Positions 45,846 through 55,337 of a stretch of DNA of 64,000 nucleotides are shown here, piece after piece. The translations under genes and the position numbers were made by a program. Within the stretch, counting starts at the first letter, position 1, and each line of letters starts with the position of its first letter. Below the pieces are notes generated by a model. The model was not told the DNA's origin. It searched no databases and saw only the letters and a list, made by a program, of their open reading frames with translations. This stretch comes from Gemmatimonadaceae bacterium (GTDB lineage Bacteria > Gemmatimonadota > Gemmatimonadetes > Gemmatimonadales > Gemmatimonadaceae): assembly GCA_025358925.1 (NCBI GenBank), contig JANYHT010000062.1, positions 1-64,000 on the forward strand, in the 5' to 3' direction.

Positions 45846-47116
45846 ACGCTGCGGATGCACGCACGAATGTCGCGTCGCGTGGCATACGGCGCGTCGCTAT
45901 CACGGGGATAGGATGCGTCACGCCAATCGGTACAGGCGTTGACGCACTCTGGAACGGACTGCGTGCACAACAATCGGTGGTCGGACCCGCTACGCGATTC
46001 GATGCATCCATCTTTCGCAGTCGATGCGCCGCGCAAGTAAACGGTTTCGATCCCGAAGACTATCTGGACGCAAAACGCGTAAAACGACTGGATCGTTTTG
46101 GCCAGTTTAGTGTTGTGAGTGCGCAGCTCGCTCTCGACGACGCGGCGCTCGATCTGACGAAAGAAAATTGCGAGCATGTTGGTGCGATGATGGGCACCGC
46201 ATTGGGCGGAGTCGCCTACGCCGAAGCTCAAGCCGCCAACTTCATGACTGGTGGTCTACGCGCCGTCGACGCCACGTTGGCGCTCGCGGTGTTTGGTGGA
46301 TCGTCAAGCTGCAACATCGCAATCGAGTTTGGTGTGCAGGGGCCGAACGTAACGAATGCGATGAGCTGCGCATCTGGCACCATCGCGATTGGCGAGGCCT
46401 TTCGCCAAGTGCGCGATGGGTACGCCGATGTGATGATTGCTGGCGGCGCCGAGGCGCCTCTCGCGACATTATGCTTTGGAGCGTTTGCGCTCATTCGGGC
46501 AATGTCCAATCGCAACGACGATCCCACGCGCGCGTCACGTCCGTTTGATCGTGATCGCGACGGCTTCGTGATGGGCGAGGGCGGGGCGGTGCTCATTCTC
46601 GAAGAGTGGTCGCACGCCGTCGCGCGCGGTGCGCGCATTTATGCAGAACTCGCGGGTTTTGGCACGAGTAACGATGCACATCACATGACCGCACCATTGC
46701 CGGGCGGCGCGCAAGCGGCGCGCTGTATGCGGCAAGCATTGGCCGATGCGAGTGTTGCACCCGAAGCCGTGGACTACATCAACGCGCACGGCAGCAGCAC
46801 TCCGCTCAATGATCCCACGGAGACGCAGGCCATTCGTACGGTGTTTGGCGACGATGCATATCGCATTCCCGTGTCCAGCACGAAAGGGTACTACGGGCAT
46901 GCGCTCGGTGCCTCGGGCGCGTTTGAAACGGCAATCTCCGCGCTCGTACTGCAACGTGGATGGATTCCACCCACCCTCAATCTCGACCACCCGGACGAGG
47001 GGTGTGATCTTGACTATGTACCAAATGTTGGACGTGATCTCTCGCCAGACGTTGTGTTGACAAACAGCTTTGGCTTCGGCGGCATCAACGCGAGTTTGGT
47101 GCTCAAGAAAGCGTAA
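45842..47116 (+). CDS. Beta-ketoacyl synthase (KAS II/FabF-like)
   Basis: 424 residues from the ATG overlapping the SRPBCC stop; the upstream extension to 45539 is out-of-frame overlap, not protein. The thiolase-fold triad is complete: Cys in 'AMSCASGTIAIGEAF', His in 'NAHGSSTPLND' and His in 'STKGYYGHALGASGAFE'. The C-terminal 'NSFGFGGINASLVL' is standard. It condenses an acyl group with malonyl-ACP. Because it is coupled to cyclase-, methyltransferase- and flavin-enzyme genes, it is more likely to serve a dedicated pathway than housekeeping fatty-acid synthesis. Its 3' end overlaps the convergent ppa gene by 14 bases. Confidence 0.92.
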   Translation: MNAADARTNVASRGIRRVAITGIGCVTPIGTGVDALWNGLRAQQSVVGPATRFDASIFRSRCAAQVNGFDPEDYLDAKRVKRLDRFGQFSVVSAQLALDDAALDLTKENCEHVGAMMGTALGGVAYAEAQAANFMTGGLRAVDATLALAVFGGSSSCNIAIEFGVQGPNVTNAMSCASGTIAIGEAFRQVRDGYADVMIAGGAEAPLATLCFGAFALIRAMSNRNDDPTRASRPFDRDRDGFVMGEGGAVLILEEWSHAVARGARIYAELAGFGTSNDAHHMTAPLPGGAQAARCMRQALADASVAPEAVDYINAHGSSTPLNDPTETQAIRTVFGDDAYRIPVSSTKGYYGHALGASGAFETAISALVLQRGWIPPTLNLDHPDEGCDLDYVPNVGRDLSPDVVLTNSFGFGGINASLVLKKA

Positions 47117-47657
47117 GCGCGCGCTTCTGCCCGAACTTGTCCTTGTAGCGCTGCACACTTTCTTGAATAATCACCATCGCCTTCTCGCTCTTCTCCCAAC
47201 CCTGAATCTCGACGCGTTTACCTTCGAGATCTTTGTAGATGTGAAAGAAGTGCTCAATCTCAGTGAGATAGTGCGGCGGCATGTCCGCGATATCAAACAC
47301 ATGGCTGTGATATGGATCGTCGTTGGGCACCGCGAGAATCTTTTCGTCCGGCTCACCGCGATCAAGCATGCGCAGCACACCAATCGGGCGGCAACTTATC
47401 TGACAACCGGTAAAAGTTGGCTCGTTGATCCGCACGAGAATATCAAGCGGATCGTTGTCTTCTGAAAGCGTTTGCGGAATAAAACCGTAGTCACCCGGAT
47501 AGTGCACCGCCGAATACAACACGCGGTCCAGTTTAAACTGCCCCGTTACTTTGTCGAGTTCATACTTGTTGCGCGAACCCGCCGGAATTTCGATGATCGC
47601 GGTGACCATGTCCGGCGGATGATCGCCTGGGGCAACATCGTGCCAAGGATTGTGCAT
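47103..47657 (-). CDS. ppa: Inorganic pyrophosphatase, family I
   Basis: 184 residues. The active-site signatures 'AIIEIPAGSRNKYELDK', 'YPGDYGFIPQTL' and 'DNDPLDILV' carry the catalytic Lys, Tyr and Asp residues. It hydrolyses pyrophosphate to phosphate in the cytoplasm. It is the last gene of the leftward ccm-hem set, about 18 bases after hemB. Convergent overlap of 14 bases with the ketosynthase gene. Confidence 0.95.
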   Translation of the reverse strand: MHNPWHDVAPGDHPPDMVTAIIEIPAGSRNKYELDKVTGQFKLDRVLYSAVHYPGDYGFIPQTLSEDNDPLDILVRINEPTFTGCQISCRPIGVLRMLDRGEPDEKILAVPNDDPYHSHVFDIADMPPHYLTEIEHFFHIYKDLEGKRVEIQGWEKSEKAMVIIQESVQRYKDKFGQKRALTLS

Positions 47658-47675
47658 GCAGTATTCCGTGTGCGC

Positions 47676-48647
47676 TCAACGATTCCGCAGCGCGGCGGCG
47701 GCGTCGATGGCAAAATAAGTGATGACGAGATCAGCGCCCGCTCGCACAATCGCGAGCAGCGACTCCAGCATGGCCCGTTCCCCATCAATCCAGCCGCGTT
47801 CCGCCGCCGCTTTGATCATCGAGTACTCGCCACTGACCTGATATGCAGCAAGTGGCATACCAGTGTCGTGCTTCACCGCTGCAATAATATCGAGATACGC
47901 GCCGGCCGGCTTCACCATGAGAATATCGGCCCCTTCGACGACATCTTGTCGTGCCTCACGGAGCGCTTCCGCACTATTGGCCGCGTCCATCTGGTAACTC
48001 CGTCGGTCACCAAAGGCTGGTGACGACTCGGCTGCTTCGCGAAACGGACCATAAAATGCCGACGCGTACTTCACCGCATAACTCATAATCGGTACGTGCG
48101 CAAAGCCAGCAGCATCCAACGCTGCGCGAATGTACGCCACACGACCGTCCATCATGTCGCTTGGCGCAACAATGTCCGCGCCGGCTTCGGCATGAGAAAT
48201 CGCTTCACGCGCGAGCAATTCGAGCGTCGCATCGTTGTCGACGTCACCGCTCGTCGTGAGCAGACCACAGTGCCCATGATCGGTGTACTCACACATGCAA
48301 ACGTCCGTGACCACCAGAAGATCGGGAAACGCGCGCTTGACCGCGCGCACTGCTTCCTGCACCGGTCCGTGCGCATCCCAGCCCGCCGATCCGTTGTGAT
48401 CTTTCGTGTCCGGAATGCCAAACAGCAGAATTCCACCAAGCTTGGCCTCGACTGCCTTCGCTGCGTCGACTAAGAGCTCGTCGACCGATGTTTGAAACAC
48501 GCCCGGCATCGAACCAATTGGTGTACGAATGCCCGTTCCGCTACGCACAAAAAGTGGCCAGATAAATTGCGATGCGTCGAGTCGTGTTTCACGCACCACG
48601 CGTCGAATCGATTCGCTCCGTCGCAACCGACGCCCGCGGTGCTTCAT
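47676..48647 (-). CDS. hemB: Delta-aminolevulinic acid dehydratase (porphobilinogen synthase)
   Basis: 323 residues. The Zn-binding cysteines are in '[15 protein letters not shown]', which makes it the zinc-dependent type; the Schiff-base lysines are in '[15 protein letters not shown]' and '[14 protein letters not shown]'. It condenses two ALA molecules to porphobilinogen. The start ATG overlaps the hemC stop (ATGA), giving translation coupling. Confidence 0.96.
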   Translation of the reverse strand: MKHRGRRLRRSESIRRVVRETRLDASQFIWPLFVRSGTGIRTPIGSMPGVFQTSVDELLVDAAKAVEAKLGGILLFGIPDTKDHNGSAGWDAHGPVQEAVRAVKRAFPDLLVVTDVCMCEYTDHGHCGLLTTSGDVDNDATLELLAREAISHAEAGADIVAPSDMMDGRVAYIRAALDAAGFAHVPIMSYAVKYASAFYGPFREAAESSPAFGDRRSYQMDAANSAEALREARQDVVEGADILMVKPAGAYLDIIAAVKHDTGMPLAAYQVSGEYSMIKAAAERGWIDGERAMLESLLAIVRAGADLVITYFAIDAAAALRNR

Positions 48648-49624
48648 GTTCCGTGCGCTCCAGGCATAGACGTCACACCCACCGCGTGCGTGTCACGCGC
48701 ACGCAAGGCGTCGAGAATGATCGCGCCACCGTCAGCGTGCAATCGCTGCGCTAAAGCACGCCCGGCGGCAGCCGGATCGCGCGCATCGACCGCGATTGAT
48801 CCGCGCACCACCTGCGTGCCATCAAGCGACGCGATCACACCATACAATACAGGCCCGTCGTTTTCGGCGAGCATCGACGCACCGATCGGCACCTGACAGC
48901 CGCCTTCGAGTGCCGCCAACAACGCACGTTCGGCCGTGATCGCTACGCGCGTTGCGGCATGATCGAGCGCTGCGAAGATGGCCGTCATGCGCGAATCATC
49001 GGTACGCGACTGCACCGCAATCGCCCCTTGTCCAGGAGCCGCTAACCACTGCGGCGCATCGAGAAACGCAACGATGCGATCACCAAGTCCAAGCCGACGC
49101 AAGCCAGCCGCCGCGAGCAGCGCTGCGTCGACATCACCATCATCGACTTTGCGCAAACGCGTACCCACATTGCCGCGCAGCTCACGCACGTCGAAGTCCG
49201 GCCGTAACGCGCGTAACTGGGCACGACGACGCAACGACGACGTGCCAACTCGCGCGCCGTGCGGCAATTCCGCCAGGCTTCGCGCCGAGACCCGAGGGCC
49301 CACGACAAGCGCATCGCGCGGATCTTCGCGCTCGAGAAGCGCCACAATTGTGAGTCCGTCCGGATCGGCCGTGGGCAAATCTTTCAGTGAATGCACCGCA
49401 CAATCGGTCTTACCATCACGTAAATCGGTCTCAAGTTCCGCTGTGAACAGTCCTTTCTCACCGATCGCGGACAGTGGCCGATCAAGGATACGATCTCCAA
49501 TCGTTGTGTAGGTCACGAACTCACTCGCCACTCCCTGGAGCGCGAGGGCCGTCGCGACTTGGCGGGCTTGCCGTAGTGCCAGTTCGGACGAGCGCGTTCC
49601 TATTCGAACAACGAAGTCTGTCAT
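48644..49624 (-). CDS. hemC: Porphobilinogen deaminase (hydroxymethylbilane synthase)
   Basis: 326 residues from ATG 49624; the open frame continues to 50221 through hemD but that extension is not protein. Conserved sites: '[16 protein letters not shown]', 'VHSLKDLPT' with the catalytic Asp, '[11 protein letters not shown]', and '[11 protein letters not shown]' with the Cys that holds the dipyrromethane cofactor. It joins four porphobilinogens into a linear tetrapyrrole. Lies eight bases after hemD. Confidence 0.96.
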   Translation of the reverse strand: MTDFVVRIGTRSSELALRQARQVATALALQGVASEFVTYTTIGDRILDRPLSAIGEKGLFTAELETDLRDGKTDCAVHSLKDLPTADPDGLTIVALLEREDPRDALVVGPRVSARSLAELPHGARVGTSSLRRRAQLRALRPDFDVRELRGNVGTRLRKVDDGDVDAALLAAAGLRRLGLGDRIVAFLDAPQWLAAPGQGAIAVQSRTDDSRMTAIFAALDHAATRVAITAERALLAALEGGCQVPIGASMLAENDGPVLYGVIASLDGTQVVRGSIAVDARDPAAAGRALAQRLHADGGAIILDALRARDTHAVGVTSMPGAHGT

Positions 49625-49632
49625 GCCGAATT

Positions 49633-50397
49633 CTATCGTAGCGAAGCAAAGGCCGCGACGATGCTGCGTACCAATCCTTCCGCCGTTGCCGCTGCCGATT
49701 CCACCTTCACTGGAAATCCTGCCAGTCGCGCGGCACGCGCCGTGACGGGTCCGATGCACGCTACTGGTAATCGACGCGCATACTCCGCGGGCAGCGCGTC
49801 CAATAGTGCATCCACTGCACTCGGCGCCGCCACGGTGACCAAATCCAAAGCTCCGGCCGTCGCCAGCTTGCGTAACTGCGCCTGCCCCGCTGGATCTGGT
49901 GCGCTGCGATATACATGCACCACGTCCACGATCGCGCCAAGCGACCGAAGCCCATCCGGCAATACGTCGCGCGATGCTTGTGCGGACGGATAGAGCATGC
50001 GTGCGCCGTCCACATCCGCACGTGACGACATGGCATCCACCAACGACTCGGCCGCAAAGCGCTCGGGGATGAGCGTCGCTCTCCATCCAAGCGCATCCGC
50101 CGCACGTGCCGTGGTCGGCCCAACCACTGCCAGCTTTCGCGTGCCCAAGAGATGCGCGGTGGTAGGCGTCATGGCCCGCGCTAAATGTTCCACGGCATTC
50201 ACGCTCGTTAATAGCACCCAATTGTACGAAGCAAGGACGGCGACGGCCGACACAAGCGCCGCTTGATCGAGCGACTCAATGCGCGTGAGCGGCACTTCAT
50301 GCACCGTTGCTCCGGCCGTGCGCAACGCTGACGCAATGGCGAGGTTGCGTTCACCAACGCGCGTAACCGCAATGCGAACGCCATCAAGTGGCGTCAC
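49633..50397 (-). CDS. hemD: Uroporphyrinogen-III synthase
   Basis: 254 residues with the two-lobe HemD plan. Recognisable pieces are 'RIAVTRVGERNLAIASAL' at the start, 'NWVLLTSVNAVEHLARAM' and 'LVTVAAPSAVDALLDALP', and the C-terminal 'PVACIGPVTARAARLAGFPV'. It closes and inverts the linear tetrapyrrole to uroporphyrinogen III. GTG start at 50397, three bases after the ccmD stop. HemD is poorly conserved, so the call leans on the neighbouring hemC and hemB as well. Confidence 0.92.
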   Translation of the reverse strand: MTPLDGVRIAVTRVGERNLAIASALRTAGATVHEVPLTRIESLDQAALVSAVAVLASYNWVLLTSVNAVEHLARAMTPTTAHLLGTRKLAVVGPTTARAADALGWRATLIPERFAAESLVDAMSSRADVDGARMLYPSAQASRDVLPDGLRSLGAIVDVVHVYRSAPDPAGQAQLRKLATAGALDLVTVAAPSAVDALLDALPAEYARRLPVACIGPVTARAARLAGFPVKVESAAATAEGLVRSIVAAFASLR

Positions 50398-50400
50398 CGC

Positions 50401-50601
50401 TCAGCGCGTGCCACGTGCGCGCGCAATGCGCCGTCGAATGACCAACACGTAGCCAACGTAAATCGCCGCTGTGACCCCGTACCCCAGGTACATGTATCCA
50501 CTGGTATCCGGCGGACCATTTGGTCGCGTGACGTACGCCACGCCTTGCTCCTGTCCGTTTGGCGCCACGACTTGAGGTTGCACGAGTAGTCGCGTTATCA
50601 C
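50401..50601 (-). CDS. ccmD: CcmD-like small heme-exporter membrane protein
   Basis: 66 residues with a single helix: 'YMYLGYGVTAAIYVGYVLVI' followed by basic 'RRRIARARGTR', the CcmD pattern of a tyrosine-rich helix and positive tail. The GTG start overlaps the ccmC stop (GTGA). CcmD helps release heme-loaded CcmE from the CcmABC complex. The N-terminal 35 residues, with 'PQVVAPNGQEQG', are longer than in many CcmD proteins. Confidence 0.78.
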   Translation of the reverse strand: MITRLLVQPQVVAPNGQEQGVAYVTRPNGPPDTSGYMYLGYGVTAAIYVGYVLVIRRRIARARGTR

Positions 50602-51329
50602 CCGTGCTCCACTGCAGCGCGCGCGTCACGCACCGTTGCCCAGCGATACCGCAGTCGAAGCACCGCAAAAAACAGCAGCGTGAATGCGAGTAAACTGATG
50701 CCAAATGTCGCCGCCATTTCCGGTGGCAATTTCGATGACGTCAACGCCGACGGTGTGAGCACGATCGGCGCGGGATGCTGCGACCGGAACAGCAGCACGG
50801 TGAGATGAATAAACGGCACGAGCAGCGCCGCCAACGCGCCCATCACCGCCGACAGTCGCGCCCGCGCTTCGGGTTGTTCGATGGCGCCACGTAAGACGAG
50901 GTACGACAGCACAAGGAACCACAGAAATAACGTGAGCGTCAGCCGTGGCTCCCACACCCACCACGCTCCCCAACTTGAGCGTCCCCAAATTGGACCGGTG
51001 GTTAAGACTACCGACATGAATACCAACGCCACTTCGGCAGCTGATTCGGCAAGTCGATCTAAACGCTCATCTTTGATCCACAAATACACGATGCTGCAAA
51101 TCGCGAGCAGCCCGCACCCGATGTACAGGCCTGCAATCGCCGCCGGCACGTGCAGATAGAATATTTTCTGCACGGCGCCAAGCATCGCGTCAACCGGCGT
51201 GAAAAACATCGCGCGAATAGCGGCATACGCACAAGCGAGCAACGCGATCGCCATGAACCAGTCAACGCCCGGCGTTTGCATACCTGGCGCGGCAACCGCG
51301 CGGGACTCGGCAGTGGAGACCGACGTCAT
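50598..51329 (-). CDS. ccmC: Heme exporter/handling protein CcmC
   Basis: 243 residues with six helices. The heme-handling motif is 'WGRSSWGAWWVWEPRLT', where the usual Asp after WWVW is Glu; His residues in 'IFYLHVPAAI' and 'FIHLTVLLFRSQHP' are expected heme ligands. CcmC loads heme on CcmE in the periplasm for cytochrome c maturation. ATG at 51329, three bases after ccmB ends. Confidence 0.94.
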   Translation of the reverse strand: MTSVSTAESRAVAAPGMQTPGVDWFMAIALLACAYAAIRAMFFTPVDAMLGAVQKIFYLHVPAAIAGLYIGCGLLAICSIVYLWIKDERLDRLAESAAEVALVFMSVVLTTGPIWGRSSWGAWWVWEPRLTLTLFLWFLVLSYLVLRGAIEQPEARARLSAVMGALAALLVPFIHLTVLLFRSQHPAPIVLTPSALTSSKLPPEMAATFGISLLAFTLLFFAVLRLRYRWATVRDARAAVEHG

Positions 51330-51332
51330 AAC

Positions 51333-52049
51333 CTACTCCTCGAGAGTATACGGAAACGCGACCGTGCACGCGGCCACAAATACGATGTCGAACGCCAGTA
51401 ACACCTTCAGCCAACTCACCACGTCAACGAACGGTTGTCCCGAGAGGAGCAAAGACGTTGCCTGAGCCGCAGGAATTACAATTGGAACGAAAAATGGCAG
51501 CGCGAGCATCGGCAACAGCATCTCGGCCATTCGTGTGTTGGACGCCACTGCAGCGAAGAGTGTTCCGACCGCAGCCAGACCAATCGCCGACAGCAGTGCC
51601 ACACCCGCGATGGATATCCACCACGCACCCACTGGCAGATTGAAAAACAACGCCACTGCCGGCAGCGTGAGCGATTGGACGGCGACCACGAAAATAAAGT
51701 TCGCCAGCGCCTTACCGGCAAACACGGACTCTCTCGACATCGGTGACGCGAGCAGCGCATCCATTGCGCGGTCCGCTTGTTCGACACTGAATGAACGGTT
51801 AAGACCGAGCAATCCGGAAAAGGTGAAGATCACCCAGAGCACGCCCGGAGCGAGGTCCAACGTTGACACCGCGGTTGGGTCCCACGTGAAGCGAAAAATG
51901 ACAACAGAGAGCAACGCAAACACCGTCGCCGACAGAAAGGCGCTGCGGGTGCGAAACTCAATGAGCAAATCTTTCTTTGCTAACCGCCACGAGTCTGCGA
52001 AAAAGCCGGGTGCGTCGTACGTCGGCGTGCCGTCGCGAACCTCGCTCAT
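51333..52049 (-). CDS. ccmB: Heme exporter protein CcmB
   Basis: 238 residues with six helices. 'WRLAKKDLLIEFRTRSAFLS' at the N-terminus and 'FSGLLGLNRSFSVEQADRAM' are typical of CcmB, as are 'LLPMLALPFFVPIVIPAAQA'. It is the membrane partner of CcmA in the ABC complex that drives release of holo-CcmE. Start ATG overlaps the ccmA stop. Confidence 0.94.
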   Translation of the reverse strand: MSEVRDGTPTYDAPGFFADSWRLAKKDLLIEFRTRSAFLSATVFALLSVVIFRFTWDPTAVSTLDLAPGVLWVIFTFSGLLGLNRSFSVEQADRAMDALLASPMSRESVFAGKALANFIFVVAVQSLTLPAVALFFNLPVGAWWISIAGVALLSAIGLAAVGTLFAAVASNTRMAEMLLPMLALPFFVPIVIPAAQATSLLLSGQPFVDVVSWLKVLLAFDIVFVAACTVAFPYTLEE

Positions 52050-52840
52050 TCCATTCCTTGTGATACGAGATCGCGATATTGATCCGCATATTGGCCCACG
52101 TGGAACCCTGCCAGTGGCGCGCGGTCAGTCGCGACGAATTTACCTTGCATCATGATCGCTGCCTGAGTCGCCAAGACTAATCCTTCGCCCAGATGATGGG
52201 TGACGAGAATCAGCGTTGCTCCGCTCGCCTTTAGCTCGCGAAGCGCTTGCGTGAGTGCCCGCGCACCGAGCTCGTCAAGGCCGGTGTACGGTTCGTCTAA
52301 CAACAACAGACGTGGTCGATGCACCAGCGCGCGCGCGATCGACACGCGCTGTTGCAAGCCGCGACTCAGCAAGCGCACGGGCGTGTCCGCGCGATCAAGC
52401 ACGCGCAGTCGGGTCAGCGCATCTACGGTCGCTGCAGCAGCATCACGCAACCCTTGACACTCTGCCGCAAACCGCACGTTTTCGCGAACGGTGAGGGGCG
52501 CATACAGCATGGCGTGATGCGAAATGAGCCCAACTAACCGTCGCGTCGACGCGTCGCCCGGCAACGCATGTCCATGGAGCGTCGCAGTGCCCTCGCTCGG
52601 CTTGAGCAAACCACCGAGCAAGCGTAAAAGCGTCGTTTTCCCAGCGCCGTTTGGTCCAAATAACGCCAAGCATTCGCCGGCGCCGAGTGACAATGACACG
52701 CGATCAACAGCATGGCGCAGTCCGAACCGACGTACCAACTGGCTTGCGATTAACACAGCCGGAATGGCTGCGACGCCCGCAGGAGCGATCGCTGCCGTTG
52801 TCGCAGTACTTGCCGTGGATATGGAGTCGCTTGCGAGCAT
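52046..52840 (-). CDS. ccmA: Heme exporter ATP-binding protein CcmA
   Basis: 264 residues. Walker A 'FGPNGAGKTTLLRLLGG', signature 'LLSRGLQQRVSIARAL', Walker B 'RLLLLDEPYTGLDELG' and switch His in 'LILVTHHLGEG' are all present. The first 30 residues are Ala/Thr-rich and low in complexity, so the real start may be further in. First gene of the leftward operon; the divergent acs gene starts 81 bases upstream, and both promoters must share this gap. Confidence 0.94.
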   Translation of the reverse strand: MLASDSISTASTATTAAIAPAGVAAIPAVLIASQLVRRFGLRHAVDRVSLSLGAGECLALFGPNGAGKTTLLRLLGGLLKPSEGTATLHGHALPGDASTRRLVGLISHHAMLYAPLTVRENVRFAAECQGLRDAAAATVDALTRLRVLDRADTPVRLLSRGLQQRVSIARALVHRPRLLLLDEPYTGLDELGARALTQALRELKASGATLILVTHHLGEGLVLATQAAIMMQGKFVATDRAPLAGFHVGQYADQYRDLVSQGME

Positions 52841-52921
52841 CGCACAAGCTTACTTGGATGACCGGTTGCACGCGATGCGTTCGTACCGCACCATTCGCGT
52901 CGACCCTACCCTATACCGACG

Positions 52922-54883
52922 ATGAGCGATATCGACGTACTGCTGCAGGAACACCGCTTGTTCCCCCCGTCGCCTGCCTTCCGTGCGGCGGCTCGCGTAC
53001 AGGACACGCAGCTGCAAGACGCTGCGGCAAGCGACCCTGTGGAGTTCTGGGCACGCGAAGCGAGCGAGCTGACGTGGTCAAAGCCGTGGGATACGGTGAT
53101 GCATTGGACGCCCCCACATGTGACGTGGTTTGCCGGCGGTGAGCTCAATGCCAGCGTCAATTGCGTTGACCGACACATTCACGGATCGCGGCGCAATAAG
53201 GCCGCGATCATTTGGGAAGGCGAACCCGGCGATCGTCGCACGTACACCTATTGGGATGTGTATCGCGAAGTAAATCTCGCAGCCAACATGCTCAAGAAGC
53301 TTGGCGTCGTGAAGGGCGATCGTGTCGCGATCTACTTGCCGATGATCCCCGAAGCCGTGTTCGCGATGCTGGCCTGCGCTCGCATCGGCGCGGTGCACAC
53401 AGTGGTCTTTGGTGGCTTCTCGCCGGAGTCCTTGCGTGATCGGATCAACGATTGCGGCTGCAAAGTGCTCATCACAGCGGACGGTGGCTATCGTCGCGGA
53501 CAAATTGTGCCGCTCAAACGCCACGCCGATAAGGCCGTCGCCGAGTGCCCGACGATTGAACACATGTTGGTGGTCATGCGTCGTCGCAGCGGCGTTGGCG
53601 ATGAGATGGCGGCGGAGATGCAGGAGGGACGCGATCATTGGTGGCATCGTTTGAAGCGAGACGTGCCGCGCGAGTGCGCGCCGGAGGCGATGAGTGCAGA
53701 GGACAATCTGTTCATCCTCTACACGTCCGGTACGACTGGGAAGCCGAAAGGCGTCGTCCATACCACGGGCGGATACATGACGGGTGTGAGTGCAACGTCC
53801 AAGTATGTGTTCGACTTGAAAGAGGAAGACGTGTATTGGTGCACTGCCGACATCGGGTGGATTACTGGGCATTCGTATCTCGTGTATGGCCCACTGGCCA
53901 ATGGGGCCACCTGCATTGTCTACGAGGGTGCACCAGACTGGCCAGAAAAAGATCGACTATGGGAGATTTGCGAACGGTACGGAGTGACAATTTTCTATAC
54001 CGCGCCAACCGCGATTCGCGCGTTCATGAAATGGGGCGCGAGTTACGTCGAGAAGCATGACCTCTCGCAATTGCGGCTACTCGGTTCCGTGGGTGAGCCG
54101 ATCAATCCTGAAGCGTGGATGTGGTATCACGAAACGGTCGGCAAGCAACATTGTCCGATTGTTGATACGTGGTGGCAAACTGAAACCGGCGCCATCATGA
54201 TCACGCCACTGCCGGGTGTGACGTCAACGAAACCAGGTTCTGCAACAACGCCATTTCCGGGCGTTCGCGTGGCAGTGCTGGATAGCCAAGGCGACCAAAT
54301 TGGCGTGGGCGGAGGTTTGCTCGCGCTCACGCATCCTTGGCCGTCCATGTTGCGCACGATTTGGGGCGACGATCAACGATACATCGACACCTATTTCTCG
54401 AAGTGGCCGGGACGTCCGGATCTCTATTTTGCGGGCGATGGCGCCAAGCGCGACGAAGATGGCTATTTGTGGATCCTCGGTCGCGTCGATGATGTGCTTA
54501 ACGTCGCGGGCCACCGCATCGGGACAATGGAAGTGGAGAGCGCACTCGTCGATCATCCGTCGGTGGCAGAAGCCGCCGTTGTTGGGAAAACGCACGACAT
54601 CAAAGGGCAAGCTATCGCCGCCTTTGTCACGTTGCGCAATGGCTTCACCGCGAGTTCTAGCTTGCGCGACGAATTGCGCGAGCATGTGGCAATGAAAATC
54701 GGCGCACTTGCTCGCCCAGATGACATCCTGTTTAGCGCGGATCTGCCAAAGACGCGTTCGGGAAAAATTATGCGACGTTTGTTGCGCGATATCGCCGAGG
54801 GCCGAGCCCTTGGTGATATGTCGACGTTGGCAGATGCAACTGTGGTCGACGGCCTAAGAGCACAGTACGAGGCGCAAGAGTGA
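52922..54883 (+). CDS. acs: Acetyl-coenzyme A synthetase
   Basis: 653 residues, the standard ACS length. The AMP-binding P-loop is '[18 protein letters not shown]', followed by '[18 protein letters not shown]' and the C-terminal '[20 protein letters not shown]', whose Lys is the catalytic and acetylation-controlled residue. It converts acetate, ATP and CoA to acetyl-CoA in the cytoplasm. Transcribed alone, divergently from the ccm-hem operon. Regulation by lysine acetylation is likely from the conserved motif. Confidence 0.96.
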   Translation: MSDIDVLLQEHRLFPPSPAFRAAARVQDTQLQDAAASDPVEFWAREASELTWSKPWDTVMHWTPPHVTWFAGGELNASVNCVDRHIHGSRRNKAAIIWEGEPGDRRTYTYWDVYREVNLAANMLKKLGVVKGDRVAIYLPMIPEAVFAMLACARIGAVHTVVFGGFSPESLRDRINDCGCKVLITADGGYRRGQIVPLKRHADKAVAECPTIEHMLVVMRRRSGVGDEMAAEMQEGRDHWWHRLKRDVPRECAPEAMSAEDNLFILYTSGTTGKPKGVVHTTGGYMTGVSATSKYVFDLKEEDVYWCTADIGWITGHSYLVYGPLANGATCIVYEGAPDWPEKDRLWEICERYGVTIFYTAPTAIRAFMKWGASYVEKHDLSQLRLLGSVGEPINPEAWMWYHETVGKQHCPIVDTWWQTETGAIMITPLPGVTSTKPGSATTPFPGVRVAVLDSQGDQIGVGGGLLALTHPWPSMLRTIWGDDQRYIDTYFSKWPGRPDLYFAGDGAKRDEDGYLWILGRVDDVLNVAGHRIGTMEVESALVDHPSVAEAAVVGKTHDIKGQAIAAFVTLRNGFTASSSLRDELREHVAMKIGALARPDDILFSADLPKTRSGKIMRRLLRDIAEGRALGDMSTLADATVVDGLRAQYEAQE

Positions 54884-54952
54884 CGCCGGTCACGGCATAG
54901 AGCTTGCTGCACATGAAACATGTCGGATCATCTTCTCGTCTATACTCCGCAC

Positions 54953-55318
54953 ATGTCACTACTCGGCAAGTTATTCCCGGAAACACTGTTTCCTCGCAGG
55001 CTCTCGGCAGAGGCTGAACAACGCCTTCGTCTGGCGCACGCACGTGCTGCGGAGGCCATCGTCCGGACACACGTCGAGAATGCGTTGCATTTTGTCGACA
55101 CACTGGCGCCTGAGGTGCGGTACGAGCGCGCGCTCGACATCTATGTGCGGGAAATGAGCATACCCGACCCGCTCGCGAGCGTCGTTGCAACGCGTGCACT
55201 GGTGGCGTTGGGCGATGCACTCGTGCCCACGGTGAACGAGCCCGTTGCTGACACGGACGTTTTAACTATGCCCCGGATGCGACTCGACGACGCCGCGGAG
55301 CGACGTCGTCGAGCGTAA
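54953..55318 (+). CDS. Hypothetical soluble protein, 121 aa
   Basis: I do not recognise it. From the internal ATG at 54953 ('MSLLGKLFPETLFPRRLSAE') it is mainly helical and charged, with a motif-like 'RYERALDIYVREMSIPDPLA' and an Arg-rich tail 'RMRLDDAAERRRRA'. No signal peptide or Cys. The frame is open from 54920, but the extra residues are less coding-like. It lies 70 bases after acs and is convergent with the DsbA-like gene. The last codons can fold into a 10-base hairpin (55284-55314), a possible terminator without a T-run. Confidence 0.6.
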   Translation: MSLLGKLFPETLFPRRLSAEAEQRLRLAHARAAEAIVRTHVENALHFVDTLAPEVRYERALDIYVREMSIPDPLASVVATRALVALGDALVPTVNEPVADTDVLTMPRMRLDDAAERRRRA

Positions 55319-55337
55319 CGCACACCGAGATGGCGTG

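Noticed and set aside
49625-50221. Upstream extension of the hemC frame
   Set aside because: It runs through hemD in another frame; the Cys/Gly/Arg-rich product is not protein-like and HemC normally starts at 'VVRIGTRSS'.
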